61,711 nucleotides of DNA from Bacillus pumilus (lineage in GTDB: Bacteria > Bacillota > Bacilli > Bacillales > Bacillaceae), in assembly GCF_002744245.1 (NCBI RefSeq), contig NZ_NKHG01000043.1, positions 1 to 61,711 on the forward strand, in the 5' to 3' direction. This document shows, piece after piece, positions 37,998-48,478 of this stretch. Made by a program: the position numbers and the translations under genes. Below the pieces are notes generated by a model. The model did not search any database and was not told the DNA's origin. It saw only the letters and a program-made list of their open reading frames with translations. How positions within the stretch are numbered: position 1 is the first letter of the stretch; each line of letters begins with the position of its first letter.

Positions 37998-39959
37998 TTG
38001 TTTAAGAAACTTCAAATGAGGATCGCTGTTTTTATCTCAGTTATTTTAATTTTAACCGTCGTGGCGGTTCAAGTTGGTTCCAACATAGTATTAAGACCAC
38101 TCATTGAACGTGATGCAAAAACTACCACAACAGCAACCGCAGAAAGCATGAGAGACATCATTGCACTAAAACTTAATGGATACAGTGATACGATTAACAA
38201 ACTGGCAACAAGTACACTTACTGAAGATTTTGCACAAAAACAAACAAAACAAACATTGGCATTTGAAAACGATGAACTAAAAGTCTTACAGGCGCAGGAT
38301 GAACTGATCTCGCTTGCCTATATTGGAACAAGTGACGGCAAAATGTTCGCTTTCCCAGAGTCTGATTTTGGCGAAGGCTATGATCCATCGAAACGAGATT
38401 GGTTTATTCAATCGGCTCAAAAGCCTGATGAGGTTCTGTGGACAGACCCATATATCGATAAAGCAACGAATGAAATGGTCGTCTCAACGACTAAGGCGAT
38501 TGTACGAAATGGGAAAGTGGTTGGGGTCGCTGGGCTTGATTTGAAGCTATCTTCCATCCAGTCCTATATAAAGGAACAAAAGATTCCTTATATGGGAAAT
38601 GCTTTCTTGGTTGATGGTACAGGAACCATTTTGGCACATCCAACGGAGCAAGGAAAAAACATATCTAAAGTAGCGTCTGTGAAAAAAGCGATCGACAATT
38701 CTGGTATAGACGATGACAAACAGCTGACCGTCATATCTAAAATGAAAGAAACCAATTGGACGATAGGGGTCAGCTTCGAGAAAAAGAAATTGCTTTGGAT
38801 CACTGAACAAATGAATCAGACAAGTATCATTATATCTGTGATTGCCATTGTCCTTGCTATGATCCTTAGCTATTTATTAGCAAGAAGCATTACAACGCCA
38901 ATCAAGCGTCTGATAGAGCATGTTCGTAAAGTGTCTGAAGGCGATTTAACCAGCTCGCTTGAAACGAAGTCCCAAGATGAAATAGGTTTCCTCACGAAAA
39001 GCTTTAATCAAATGACAGAGGGGATTAGAGAGTTAATTGAAAAAGTGAAGAGTGCTTCAGAGCAGGTTGTGAAATCAACGGATGAAGTGACACAAATTTC
39101 AAACGAGACCTTGCTATCTAGCGAACAGATTGCAACTGCCATTCAAGAGGTAGCTGTAGGGGCGACTAAGCAGGCATCAGAAGCTGAAACAATTAATGAG
39201 AAATCAGAGCATTTGTATGAAAAAGTACGTTATATGGGTGAGCTTGCCTCGCAAATGCAAACTAACTCAAAATCATCTGAAGATGCAAGCTACAGAGGGC
39301 TCGATGCTCTTGGCCAGCTCGTCCAAAAATCGACACAAGCAAATGAAGAATCGAAGAAGGTAGAGCAAATGCTGCTTGACCTTGAGCATAAATCGAAAAA
39401 TATTGAAAACGTCGTAACGGCAATCTCTGAAATCTCTGACCAAACGAACTTACTTGCACTAAATGCCAGCATTGAAGCAGCGAGAGCGGGAGAAAGCGGA
39501 AGAGGCTTCGCTGTTGTCGCTGAAGAAGTAAGAAAGCTGGCTGAACAATCCGCGCAATCAACAAAACATATTAGTGAAACCGTGAAACTCATTCAAGATG
39601 AATCGAAGAAGGCCGCTGAAGCAATGACAGCAGCAAGCAAAATGAATGAGGAACAAGGTGACGCCATCAATGCAACAGGTGAGGCATTAAGCAGTATCAC
39701 AATGGAAATGCAGGCACTTGTCGGCTCCATTGACAGCATTCATACACAGATCAATGAAATGACAGAAGAACAGCAGAAAATGAATGATTCCATTCAAAGT
39801 ATTGCTGCAATTTCAGAAGAATCTGCGGCTTCAGCTGAGGAAGTGCATGCTTCTACAGACGAACAAGTACAAACTTTAGAAAGAACGAAAACCTCGACCG
39901 AAATGCTAAACGAATCAAGCCAGGCATTACGTCAGGCGGTTGACCGGTTTAAGCTTTAA
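37998..39959 (+). CDS. mcpC: Methyl-accepting chemotaxis receptor McpC
   Basis: A 653-residue transmembrane chemoreceptor. It has membrane helix 1 at about residues 8-30, an extracellular dCache-1 ligand domain (motifs [31 protein letters not shown]), membrane helix 2 near 280-300, a HAMP domain, and the long signalling coiled coil with the hairpin tip [21 protein letters not shown]. In B. subtilis McpC senses many amino acids. The TTG at 37998 (SD AGGGGTG) gives [12 protein letters not shown], matching the B. subtilis start; GTG 37989 and ATG 37992 overlap the SD. Confidence 0.92.
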   Translation: MFKKLQMRIAVFISVILILTVVAVQVGSNIVLRPLIERDAKTTTTATAESMRDIIALKLNGYSDTINKLATSTLTEDFAQKQTKQTLAFENDELKVLQAQDELISLAYIGTSDGKMFAFPESDFGEGYDPSKRDWFIQSAQKPDEVLWTDPYIDKATNEMVVSTTKAIVRNGKVVGVAGLDLKLSSIQSYIKEQKIPYMGNAFLVDGTGTILAHPTEQGKNISKVASVKKAIDNSGIDDDKQLTVISKMKETNWTIGVSFEKKKLLWITEQMNQTSIIISVIAIVLAMILSYLLARSITTPIKRLIEHVRKVSEGDLTSSLETKSQDEIGFLTKSFNQMTEGIRELIEKVKSASEQVVKSTDEVTQISNETLLSSEQIATAIQEVAVGATKQASEAETINEKSEHLYEKVRYMGELASQMQTNSKSSEDASYRGLDALGQLVQKSTQANEESKKVEQMLLDLEHKSKNIENVVTAISEISDQTNLLALNASIEAARAGESGRGFAVVAEEVRKLAEQSAQSTKHISETVKLIQDESKKAAEAMTAASKMNEEQGDAINATGEALSSITMEMQALVGSIDSIHTQINEMTEEQQKMNDSIQSIAAISEESAASAEEVHASTDEQVQTLERTKTSTEMLNESSQALRQAVDRFKL

Positions 39960-39969
39960 TAGAACATGA

Positions 39970-40002
39970 AGGAACCTTGCAACGTGAGCAAGGTTCTTTT
40001 TG
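39970..40002 (+). terminator. Terminator of mcpC
   Basis: AGAACCTTGC-type stem (GGAACCTTGC / GCAAGGTTC) followed by TTTTT. Confidence 0.88.
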
Positions 40003-40034
40003 TATGATAAAATAAGAGTTAGGGAGGTGTTGAC

Positions 40035-40820
40035 ATGGATGTCAATCTATTTGGAAAAAAAGCATTGGTTGCAGCAAGCAGTCAGGGAATCGGAAAGGCG
40101 ATTGCCTTTGCTTTAGCAAAAGAGGGAGCAGACGTGACGCTCTCAGGGAGACATGAGCATACGCTGAAAGAAACGGTCAAAGAATTGTCCCCGCTTGTAA
40201 AAGGTCAGCTGACCTATCAAGTATGTGATGTGTCTAATGCGGCGCAAATCAAGGAGCTTGTGGAAACGGCTACTGGTGATGAAAAGCGTCTTGACATTCT
40301 TGTGAACAATACAGGCGGTCCTAAAACAGGAACGCTCGCTACCTTAACCGATCAAGATTGGATGGAATCATTTCAGCTTCATTTACTCAGCTATATCCGA
40401 TTATTAAAAGAAGCCTTGCCTTATTTAAAAAAACGAGGCGCACGAGTGTTAAATATTGCGTCTATGTCGGTCAAAGAGCCGATCCCAGACTTGATGCTGT
40501 CCAATACATTTAGACCAGCGATTGCCGGCTGGACGAAAACAGCCGCGCAGGAGCTCGCAAAAGATGGCATTTTAATCAATACGTTAGCCCCAGGAAAAAT
40601 TGAAACAGATCGCGTCAAACAGTTGGACAAACACCGCGCACAAGAGAAGCATCAATCGGTTGAAGAGATCAAAGCACAAGCAGAACGAGCTATCCCGCTT
40701 GGCCGATACGGACAGCCCGAAGAATTTGCTGCATATGCGGCTTTTCTTTTATCTGAAGCCAATACATATATGACAGGTCAAACACTCATCATTGATGGTG
40801 GATTAACAAAGTCTCTTTAA
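40035..40820 (+). CDS. SDR family oxidoreductase with atypical active site
   Basis: A 261-residue Rossmann-fold dehydrogenase with a cofactor glycine motif (AASSQGIGKAIA), NNTGG, and C-terminal IDGGLTKSL typical of FabG-like SDRs. The usual catalytic YxxxK is absent: aligned positions read S-N-T-F-R, so Tyr becomes Ser and Lys becomes Arg. The conserved Ser (IASMSV) remains. A divergent SDR group with this change exists, and its substrate is unknown. SD GGGAGGTG precedes the ATG. It is 13 bases before ykwC, so the two probably form one operon. Confidence 0.82.
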   Translation: MDVNLFGKKALVAASSQGIGKAIAFALAKEGADVTLSGRHEHTLKETVKELSPLVKGQLTYQVCDVSNAAQIKELVETATGDEKRLDILVNNTGGPKTGTLATLTDQDWMESFQLHLLSYIRLLKEALPYLKKRGARVLNIASMSVKEPIPDLMLSNTFRPAIAGWTKTAAQELAKDGILINTLAPGKIETDRVKQLDKHRAQEKHQSVEEIKAQAERAIPLGRYGQPEEFAAYAAFLLSEANTYMTGQTLIIDGGLTKSL

Positions 40821-40833
40821 GGAGGAACACGTG

Positions 40834-41706
40834 ATGGCACAAATCAAAACAGTTGGTTTTATTGGAATCGGTGTAATGGGACATAGTATGGCAGGACATT
40901 TAATGGATGCAGGATATGAGGTTCTCGTTTATACAAGAACAAAAGCAAAAGCAGACGCATTGATTGAAAAAGGCGCTGCATGGAAATCGACAGTGAAGGA
41001 GCTCGCAAAAGATGCGGACGCCGTCATCACAATGGTTGGGTATCCATCAGATGTGGAAGAGATCTATTTAGGAGAAGAAGGACTCGTCACACATGCTGCG
41101 CCGGGTACATATCTCATAGATATGACCACATCGAAGCCTCAGCTTGCAAAAGAGATTGAAATGAAAGCGAAGGAAAGAGGACTATTTGCGTTAGATGCGC
41201 CAGTATCTGGCGGAGACGTAGGAGCAAAAAATGGCACGCTGGCGATTATGATTGGCGGTGAAAAAGCAGCCTATGAAGCGTGCCTGCCGCTATTTCAGCA
41301 AATGGGCGAAAACATTCAATATCAAGGGCCGGCAGGAAGCGGTCAGCATACAAAGATGTGTAACCAAATTGCCATCGCTGCAGGCATGGTAGGTGTCGCA
41401 GAAGCAATGGCCTACGCAACAAAATCAGGTCTTGATCCAGAGCAGGTGCTCAAAAGCATCACAACAGGTGCTGCAGGAAGCTGGTCCTTGTCAAATCTTG
41501 CACCACGGATGCTGAAAGGTGATTTTGAGCCAGGATTTTATGTGAAGCATTTTATTAAAGATATGGGCATTGCGCTTGAAGAAGCTGAGCTGATGGGAGA
41601 AGAGATGCCGGGCTTGTCACTTGCGAAGTCTCTTTATGAAAAGCTTCGTGAAGAAGGCGAAGAAAACAGCGGAACACAAAGTATCTATAAATTGTGGGTA
41701 AAATAA
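40834..41706 (+). CDS. ykwC: NAD(P)-dependent oxidoreductase YkwC (3-hydroxyisobutyrate dehydrogenase family)
   Basis: A 290-residue beta-hydroxyacid dehydrogenase with the N-terminal nucleotide motif GFIGIGVMGHSMAGHL, the substrate motif DAPVSGGDVGAKNG and the catalytic lysine in GQHTKMCNQ. The natural substrate is uncertain. SD AAGGAGG precedes the ATG at 40834 (GTG at 40831 is an alternative). It follows the SDR gene and ends at a terminator shared with ykwD. Confidence 0.9.
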   Translation: MAQIKTVGFIGIGVMGHSMAGHLMDAGYEVLVYTRTKAKADALIEKGAAWKSTVKELAKDADAVITMVGYPSDVEEIYLGEEGLVTHAAPGTYLIDMTTSKPQLAKEIEMKAKERGLFALDAPVSGGDVGAKNGTLAIMIGGEKAAYEACLPLFQQMGENIQYQGPAGSGQHTKMCNQIAIAAGMVGVAEAMAYATKSGLDPEQVLKSITTGAAGSWSLSNLAPRMLKGDFEPGFYVKHFIKDMGIALEEAELMGEEMPGLSLAKSLYEKLREEGEENSGTQSIYKLWVK

Positions 41707-41740
41707 AAAAGCCTGTCCCGATTGGGGACAAGCTTTTTTA
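41705..41740. terminator. Bidirectional terminator between ykwC and ykwD
   Basis: AAAAAAGCCTGTCCC / GGGGACAAGCTTTTTT stem with A and T tracts on both sides. Confidence 0.85.
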
Positions 41741-42547
41741 TTATTTTCCGATGAATTGCTGCGTCCAGTAGTTGCCATCTTTCACATAACCAACACCGAT
41801 ATGTGTATAGTTTTTGTTTAGAATGTTCGCTCTGTGACCTTCACTGTTCATCCAAGCTGTTACAACCTCTTGAGGTGATCTTTGACCTTGGGCAATGTTT
41901 TCACCTGCTGTTTTGTAAGTGATACCGAATTGTTTCATTTGATCAAATGGTGATCCGTAAGTTGGGCTAGTATGAGAGAAATAGTTTTTATCTTTCATAT
42001 CTTGAGATTTAGCGCGAGCAGATTTGCTTAATTTTGAATCTACAGAAAGCGCCTTTAATCCTTGTTTTGCACGCTCTTTATTTGTTAGCTCAACGACTTC
42101 CTTTTCAAATGCATTTAAGCTGCTGTCTGCTTTCGTTGCAGTTGTTTCTTTTTGATCAACTTTTGTGTTGTTAGTGTTGTTGTTTGTGTTTTGTTTTGCT
42201 GGAGTGCTTGGTTTAGAAGCAGTTGGTTTTTTCACTGATTCTTGTTTTTGTTCATTTTTTGCTTTATTTACTTCTTTCACCACTTTTGTACCAGTGACAG
42301 GTTGGCCGCTCTTGATCAGCTTGTTTAATAGAGCTTCGATCTCTTTTTGGTTTGATTTACTTAGCTTGTTTACATCTGATGAGATATGTAATTTTGCAGC
42401 TAAAGTTTGAAGATCAATGGCTTGATTCTGTACGTGTATGACTTGTTTCAGGTTAAGCTCCTTTGCATCAGCTGAATGCCCTCCAGTGAACGTGATCAAT
42501 GCAGCAGCTGTTAGTGCTGAAAAAAAGAATGATTTCTTCTTCATCAT
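41741..42547 (-). CDS. ykwD: Secreted CAP-domain protein YkwD
   Basis: A 268-residue extracellular protein with an N-terminal signal peptide (KKKSFFFSALTAAALITF, cleavage near SADA). A Lys/Thr/Asn-rich linker follows, then a C-terminal SCP/PR1-like CAP domain from about residue 145 (VELTNKERAKQGLKALSVD, SHTSPTYGSPFDQM, GENIAQG, WMNSEGHRANILN, GVGYVKDGNYWTQQFIG). CAP functions vary; none is assigned. The ATG at 42547 has SD AGGAGG; a second ATG follows at once. Confidence 0.9.
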   Translation of the reverse strand: MMKKKSFFFSALTAAALITFTGGHSADAKELNLKQVIHVQNQAIDLQTLAAKLHISSDVNKLSKSNQKEIEALLNKLIKSGQPVTGTKVVKEVNKAKNEQKQESVKKPTASKPSTPAKQNTNNNTNNTKVDQKETTATKADSSLNAFEKEVVELTNKERAKQGLKALSVDSKLSKSARAKSQDMKDKNYFSHTSPTYGSPFDQMKQFGITYKTAGENIAQGQRSPQEVVTAWMNSEGHRANILNKNYTHIGVGYVKDGNYWTQQFIGK

Positions 42548-42880
42548 GTAACTCCTCCTAAAATCTTTGTTTTGTTTTCTCACATAAAATCATAACATGG
42601 ACTTTTTGTTATAAACGTACCAGCATCCTCCATTGACAAAGCGTGTTTGTCATTTTTGTTAAAGTCATAGAAAGAGCCTCTTTATATCAAAGCATAGGGA
42701 ATTCTTCCATTTAAAGAAAACGACATAAACATACCAATATTTTAAAGTGTTAGTATATTTTTTTTTCGAATAGGGATTGACAGCTTTTTTTCACTTGTTT
42801 CGCTGTAACAACTATTACAAAAGTGTTACAATAATGAGTGGTTATTGTAAAAGGTTGAAAGGATGAGAGGAGCTACATAA

Positions 42881-45003
42881 GTGGGAGAGAAACAGCATCA
42901 AGGTGCTGCCGAGCAGAAAAAAATCAAGCGTCGGAACGCCTGGAGGATCAATCTCTTTTTCTTCGCTGTATTTAGTTTATTTGCTGGACTTGTGCTCAAG
43001 CTAGGTGTGCTGCAAATCGTCAATGGTGAGGATTATAAAAAGCAAGCAAACCGAACAGAGGTCAAAACAGCATCATACCCGTCTCCAAGAGGAAAAATGT
43101 ATGACGCGAGAGGAAGAGTCGTCGTTGATAACGAGAGTGTACCTGCCATCGTTTATACATCAGAAAGCGGTGTGAAAGCGGAGGATAAGATTAAGGTAGC
43201 AAGAAAACTTGCGACTTATATAAAAATGGATACTGATTTTTTGAGAGAGCGAGACATTCGAGATTTTTGGCTGGCCAGCCACCCGAAAGAAGCGGATAAG
43301 CTCATTTCAAAAGCGGAAAAAAAGGATATCGATGCAAAGGACGTCTATCCGCTTCAAGTAGAGCGTGTGCCAAAGAAAGAAGTAAAGGCCATTGAAAACG
43401 ATGCAACCGAAAAAGCAGTTGCAGCTATCTATCGAAGATTTACAGGCGGATATGCCTTTGAGCCTCAAATTGTCAAAGCAATGGACCCAAATGAAGAGAA
43501 AAAAGGGGACGAAAAAGTTGCTTTACTCGATGAAACAAAGGAATCAAAACAAACATCATCAGTGAGTTTGACATACGAAGAAATTTCACTTGTATCAGAG
43601 CATCTTGATGAACTGCCTGGCGTGAATGTCATCAATGACTGGACAAGAAAATATCCATATGAAAAGACACTATATAATGTACTAGGCGGTGTGACTACAC
43701 CGGAGCAAGGGATTATTAAAGAACGTGAAGATTACTATATGGCAAGAGGCTACTCGCGAAATGACCGAGTAGGAAAGAGCTATTTAGAATATCAATACGA
43801 AGATTTCCTAAATCCAGAAAAAGCAACCGTTCAATATACACAAGTCGGCGGGAAGCTGCTTGATGAAATTAAGCGGACAGAGGGACGAAGAGGACTGGAC
43901 CTTGCGCTGACGTTTGATATAGAGCTGCAAAAGGAAGTCGACAAAATCGTCGAATCAGAGCTTAGGTCTGCTAGTGCAAGAAACTATATGATGGACCGGG
44001 CTTTTGTTGTGATTATGGACCCTAATACAGGGGATGTTCTTGCCATGTCAGGAAAGAAAATGGACGGCAGAGATGTCACAGATTATGCCATCGGAACATT
44101 TACGACCCAGTACGAGATGGGCTCTGTCGTCAAAGGAGCCACTGTACTTGCTGGCTATCAGGACGGTATGTCACACAATCAATCCTATATGGATACACCG
44201 CTCTATTTTGGAAGGAATGGAAAGGCGAAAAAATCTTATAGTAATCTTGGTTGGGTTAATGACCTTCGAGCCCTTCAAAAAAGTTCAAACGTCTATATGT
44301 TCCATGTAGCGATGAGAATGGCAGGCATCACCTATCAAAAGAATGGGCCGTTACCAGCCAGACCTGAACATTTACAAAAAATGAGAAATTACTATGCGCA
44401 ATTCGGTCTTGGCGTGAAAACAGGGATCGACCTGCCGCAGGAATCAAGCGGAATGCAGACGCATCCTAAGACGGTCGGCGGACTCTTGCTTGATGAACAA
44501 TTGGTCAGTATGACACGTATACGCCTCTTCAGGTCGCACAATACATGTCGACAATTGCAAATGGAGGGAATCGCGTTCAGCCAAGAGTGGTGAAAAGCGT
44601 TCACCTTCCAACGAATAAGGAAGAAGTAGGCCCTGTTGTGAAAAAATATGAGCCGAAGGTGCTGAACACGATTAACAACTCAAAAGCAGATATTGACCGC
44701 GTCAAAATGGGACTGAAAATGGTCACATCAGTCGGCGGAACTGCCAATGGCCGGTTCGGTCAGCATGATGTCGCAGGAAAAACGGGTACGGCCCAGACTT
44801 TTTATTATGGTGCCAACCGCAGCTGGTGGGGAAATGCCACGTACAATTTAACCTTTGGAGGATATTATCCTTCTTCCAATCCGAAGGTGGCTTTTAGTGT
44901 CGTGACACCTTATGTAACAGATAAAGATCCTGTCATTAAAACCATTCCAAGTAAAATTATTGATAAGTATGTTGAATTACAAAAGAAATATGAAAAGCAA
45001 TAA
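42881..45003 (+). pseudogene. pbpH: Penicillin-binding protein PbpH, interrupted by a single-base frameshift
   Basis: PbpH is a class B transpeptidase used in lateral wall synthesis, partly redundant with PbpA in B. subtilis. Frame 1 (42881-44593) holds the membrane anchor, the dimerisation domain, SxxK (SVVK) and SxN (SSN). Frame 3 (to 45003) holds KTG (AGKTGTAQ). The switch is at about 44500-44503: adding one T to CAATTGG restores FGQYDTYTPLQVAQYMST, the expected family sequence, and a total of 707 residues (704 in B. subtilis). As written, no product has all three catalytic motifs. GTG start with SD GAGAGGAG. It may be a true mutation or a sequencing error. Confidence 0.85.
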
Positions 45004-45009
45004 ACAGCA

Positions 45010-45041
45010 GGGAGCACAGCAAGAGAAAGTGCTCCCTTTTG
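45010..45041 (+). terminator. Terminator of pbpH
   Basis: GGGAGCAC / GTGCTCCC stem followed by TTTTG. Confidence 0.88.
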
Positions 45042-45071
45042 CTGAAAATATGGACGTTTCACACGAGTTTG

Positions 45072-45101
45072 GAAGGAAAATACGGTTTTTCTAGCGAATC
45101 C
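45072..45101 (+). promoter_or_regulatory. SigH promoter of kinA
   Basis: GAAGGAAAA (45072-45080) matches RNAGGAWWW, followed by a 12-base spacer and AGCGAAT (45093-45099) matching RNNGAAT. kinA is SigH-dependent in B. subtilis, and the promoter here is intact although the gene is not. Confidence 0.85.
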
Positions 45102-45158
45102 TTTTTATACATCAAACTAAGGACAACCCTAAAAAAATAAAAGGAGGGTCGGACGACG

Positions 45159-46987
45159 ATGGAACAAAAAATGAAAGATTCGAATCAGCTGTACTCGAAT
45201 ATTGATTTACATGCCGTTCTTTCTTCTAATGGCCGCTTTCTCTACATTTCTTCCAATTGTAAGCAGCTTTTGCTCTATGAACAAAAGGATGTACTAGGGT
45301 GTTTCTTGAAAGACTTTGTTCATACCGAAGATCAATTTCTCGTCGAAAGTTATTTCTATAATCAGCACATGCTAGAGATTTGCCACTTTAGACTGCTTAG
45401 AAGTGATCTTACAGCTGTTTGGGTAGAAGCAAGCATTGATTTTGTTGCTTGTGATGGTTTAGACAACGAATTAGGTAGAGAAATGATCCTGAAAATGAGG
45501 GTGCTGGACGCTGAGCCTCAAAAAGCAGCATTTCAAACAAAAACAGAAGTGTCAGAACAGACGTTAGGCAGTCTACCGGCTTTCCAAGATGTCAGTGAAG
45601 CTGAAAAATTGATTGCCGTGCTGCCAAATCCGTTATGTATTACGACGCTTGGGAAAATTGTGTATGCGAACGATGCGATGCTGCAATTAATGGGGGTACG
45701 CACAAGAGATGAAATGATCGGCAAGTCTGCGTTTGATTTTATTGCAGAGGAATACCATGAGATTGTCAGAAACCGAATTACCAGCTGCAGCAAGGCCTTC
45801 CAGTCGGAATGATTGAACAAATATGGAAGCGAAATGATGGGAGCAGCATTCATATTGAAGTAAAGTCATCGCCTACGATCTATCAAAATCAGCGGGCAGA
45901 GCTTTTGCTATTAGTGGACATCTCATCCCGTAAAAAATTCCAAACGGTCCTTCAAAAAAGCAGAGAGCGGTATCAGCTGCTTATCCAAAATTCAATTGAT
46001 ACGATTGCGGTCATCCATGATCATAAATGGGTGTTTATGAATGAATCGGGCATTAAATTATTTGAAGCCGAACATTACGATAAATTAATAGGAAAGGATA
46101 TCTTTCATCAAATCCATTCTTGTGATCAGCAAAAAGTCAAAAAAAGCTTAACGCGTATTATTGAAAGAACATCAGATTCTGAGATTGTCACAATGAGCTG
46201 TCATACCTTTAAACATCGGCTTATTTATACAGAAATGGTTTGTATCCCGACGACATTCTTTGGAGAAACAGCCGTTCAAATTATTTTAAGAGATATATCC
46301 GAACGAAAGCAGACAGAAGAACTGATGCTACGCTCTGAAAAATTATCAATTGCAGGTCAATTAGCGGCGGGTATTGCACATGAAATAAGGAATCCATTAA
46401 CAGCGATCAAGGGCTTTTTACAGCTCATTAAACCAAAAACAAAAGATCGTGATCAATATTTTGAGATTGTCTTTTCTGAGCTGAGCCGGATTGAGATTAT
46501 TTTAAGTGAGCTGTTAATGCTGGCGAAGCCGCAGCAAACAGCATCGATGCAGACACTTGATTTGAAAAAAATCATCAGCGAAGTCACAGCTCTGTTAGAA
46601 ACACAGGCCAACTTAAATGGGATTTTGATGAACACAAGTGATATCGAGGAGGATCTCCTGGTGAATGGGGATCAAAATCAGCTGAAACAGGTGTTTATCA
46701 ATTTAATCAAAAATGCTGTAGAATCCATGCCGGACGGAGGAAAGGTAGACATTATGGCCAAAGCAGAAAGAGATGGGATACTTGTCACGATTAGAGATGA
46801 AGGGGTCGGCATTCCTGAATCAGTGATGAAGCGGATAGGAGAGCCTTTTTTAACCACAAAAGAAAAAGGCACAGGGCTAGGGCTCATGGTGACATTTAAC
46901 ATTTTAGAAAATCACAATGGGAGGATCCGTGTTGATAGTCAGCCTGAGAAGGGGACCGTGTTTCACATCATGTTCCCTGCAAAATAA
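45159..46987 (+). pseudogene. kinA: Sporulation kinase KinA, interrupted by a single-base frameshift
   Basis: KinA is the main phosphorelay kinase for sporulation. Frame 3 (45159-45812) codes the first PAS domain and most of the second. Frame 2 (from 45809) continues IEQIWKRNDGSSIH, the third PAS domain and the kinase core (AAGIAHEIRNPLTAIKGF, EKGTGLGLMV). Restoring one base near 45783 (ACCAGCTG to ACCAAGCTG) gives a continuous 609-residue protein with His408 as phospho-acceptor (606 residues, His405 in B. subtilis). Translation could restart at ATG 45809 to give a PAS plus kinase fragment, but no good SD is present. SD AAAGGAGGG precedes the first ATG. Confidence 0.87.
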
Positions 46988-47013
46988 AAACAACGGCAAG
47001 AGAGCCGTTGTTT
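46986..47013. terminator. Bidirectional terminator between kinA and patA
   Basis: AACAACGGC / GCCGTTGTT stem; T tract on the minus side (GTTTTTATTTT) and a shorter one on the plus side. Confidence 0.85.
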
Positions 47014-48185
47014 CATCCGTCTGTTGAACGTATGGAACGTTTTTCAAATACAAATTGTTCTAGACGGTCAAGTCCTTCTTTTAGCGTTTCAAGTGAATAT
47101 GCATAGGAAAGGCGCACATATCCTTCCCCTAATGGAGAGAAAGCAGAACCAGGTACGACAGCAAGTCTTGTACTTTCTAACAGCTCCATGCAAAAATCAA
47201 ATGAACTCATCCCAAACGATTCAATGGATGGAAAAATATAAAATGCGCCAGAAGGCTTAATGACCGGAAGCCCCATAGAAATGAGCCGATCATATACATA
47301 ATCGAGTCTTTTCTTATATTGCTCTCTCATGATGAGTGCATCATCTACACCATTTGTCACCGCTTCAAGTGCCGCCTTTTGTGAGACAGCCGAGGCACAA
47401 GACACGTTATATTGATGTACTTTTAATACATGTTTAGCAATAGGAGCTGAAGCAAATAAAAAGCCAATTCTCCATCCCGTCATGCTATGAGATTTTGACA
47501 GTCCGTTGATCACAATGGTCTGTTCCTTTAAGAATGAGGCGATTGAATGATGCGGCCGATCAAATGTCAGCTCACTATAAATTTCGTCAGATAGAATAAA
47601 AATGTCTTTTCCTTCAAGCAGCTGGGCAATTTCTTTCAATTCTTCTTCTGAAAGAGTGACACCTGTTGGATTTGAAGGATAAGGAAGGACAACACACTTT
47701 GTCTTTTCTGTTAATGCATCCTCAATCAACTTGGCATTTAATTTAAAGCCAGCATTCGTTGTGTCGATATGTACTGGCACCGCGCCGCACATTCGAATGA
47801 TGGGTTCATAGCCGGGGTAAACAGGTCCTGGTAAAATGACCTCATCTCCCTCAGTCAAAATGGTTCGAAACGCAGCATCAATCGCCTGACTCGCACCTGT
47901 TGTAACAATGATTTCTGACTTAGCATCATAATCAAGATTGACTTTCTTCTTGATGTATTGCTGGATCGCTTGTCTTAGCTCTAGAAAACCAGCATTATGG
48001 GTATACGAGGTGAAGTTTTCGTCGATGGCTGTTTTGGCAGCAGTTTTGACATGATGCGGCGTATAAAAATCGGGCTGACCAATGGTCAATGAAACGACAT
48101 CCTCATATGACGATACAAGATTTGAAAATGTTCGAATGCCTGAAATTTCAATATCCTTTACTCTTGGATTCAGCAAATGCTCCAT
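47013..48185 (-). CDS. patA: Aminotransferase PatA (class I/II, N-acetyl-LL-diaminopimelate type)
   Basis: A 390-residue PLP aminotransferase of fold type I. It shows LTIGQPDFYTP, GASQAIDAAF, YPSNPTGV, SDEIYSEL and the PLP-lysine motif GLSKSHSMTGWRIGF, with the C-terminal Arg in GYVRLSYA. In B. subtilis PatA is linked to the acetyl branch of lysine/diaminopimelate synthesis. The ATG has SD TAAGGTGATG. Leftward, convergent with kinA as in B. subtilis. Confidence 0.9.
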   Translation of the reverse strand: MEHLLNPRVKDIEISGIRTFSNLVSSYEDVVSLTIGQPDFYTPHHVKTAAKTAIDENFTSYTHNAGFLELRQAIQQYIKKKVNLDYDAKSEIIVTTGASQAIDAAFRTILTEGDEVILPGPVYPGYEPIIRMCGAVPVHIDTTNAGFKLNAKLIEDALTEKTKCVVLPYPSNPTGVTLSEEELKEIAQLLEGKDIFILSDEIYSELTFDRPHHSIASFLKEQTIVINGLSKSHSMTGWRIGFLFASAPIAKHVLKVHQYNVSCASAVSQKAALEAVTNGVDDALIMREQYKKRLDYVYDRLISMGLPVIKPSGAFYIFPSIESFGMSSFDFCMELLESTRLAVVPGSAFSPLGEGYVRLSYAYSLETLKEGLDRLEQFVFEKRSIRSTDG

Positions 48186-48478
48186 TTCTCATCACCTTAA
48201 AAATTTATGTTTTTATCCTATTTTACCATTCACTGCATAAATGTCACCTGTGAAAGGGTGTGGGATATCATGATATGTAGTCTATTCTCCTATACACCAA
48301 AGCATGAGTGATATATTGAAGAAAGAGCAACATTTATTATAGCGTAACCTGCTCGGAAAATACAGGGTATGATGAAGGTGATTAGAACACGATAAAACTG
48401 CGTAAACTGAAAGAACGTGAGAATCAAGTCATGGGAATTGCTTTCACAGACATACGATCTCGTGAAGGGGGACGATGC
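48186..48478. other. Intergenic region between patA and the CDF gene
   Basis: About 290 bases without a supported gene. A partial hairpin (CTTTCAC...GTGAAG, with ACGATCTCGT inside) lies just before the CDF SD. I see no recognisable metal-responsive box or riboswitch. Confidence 0.4.
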
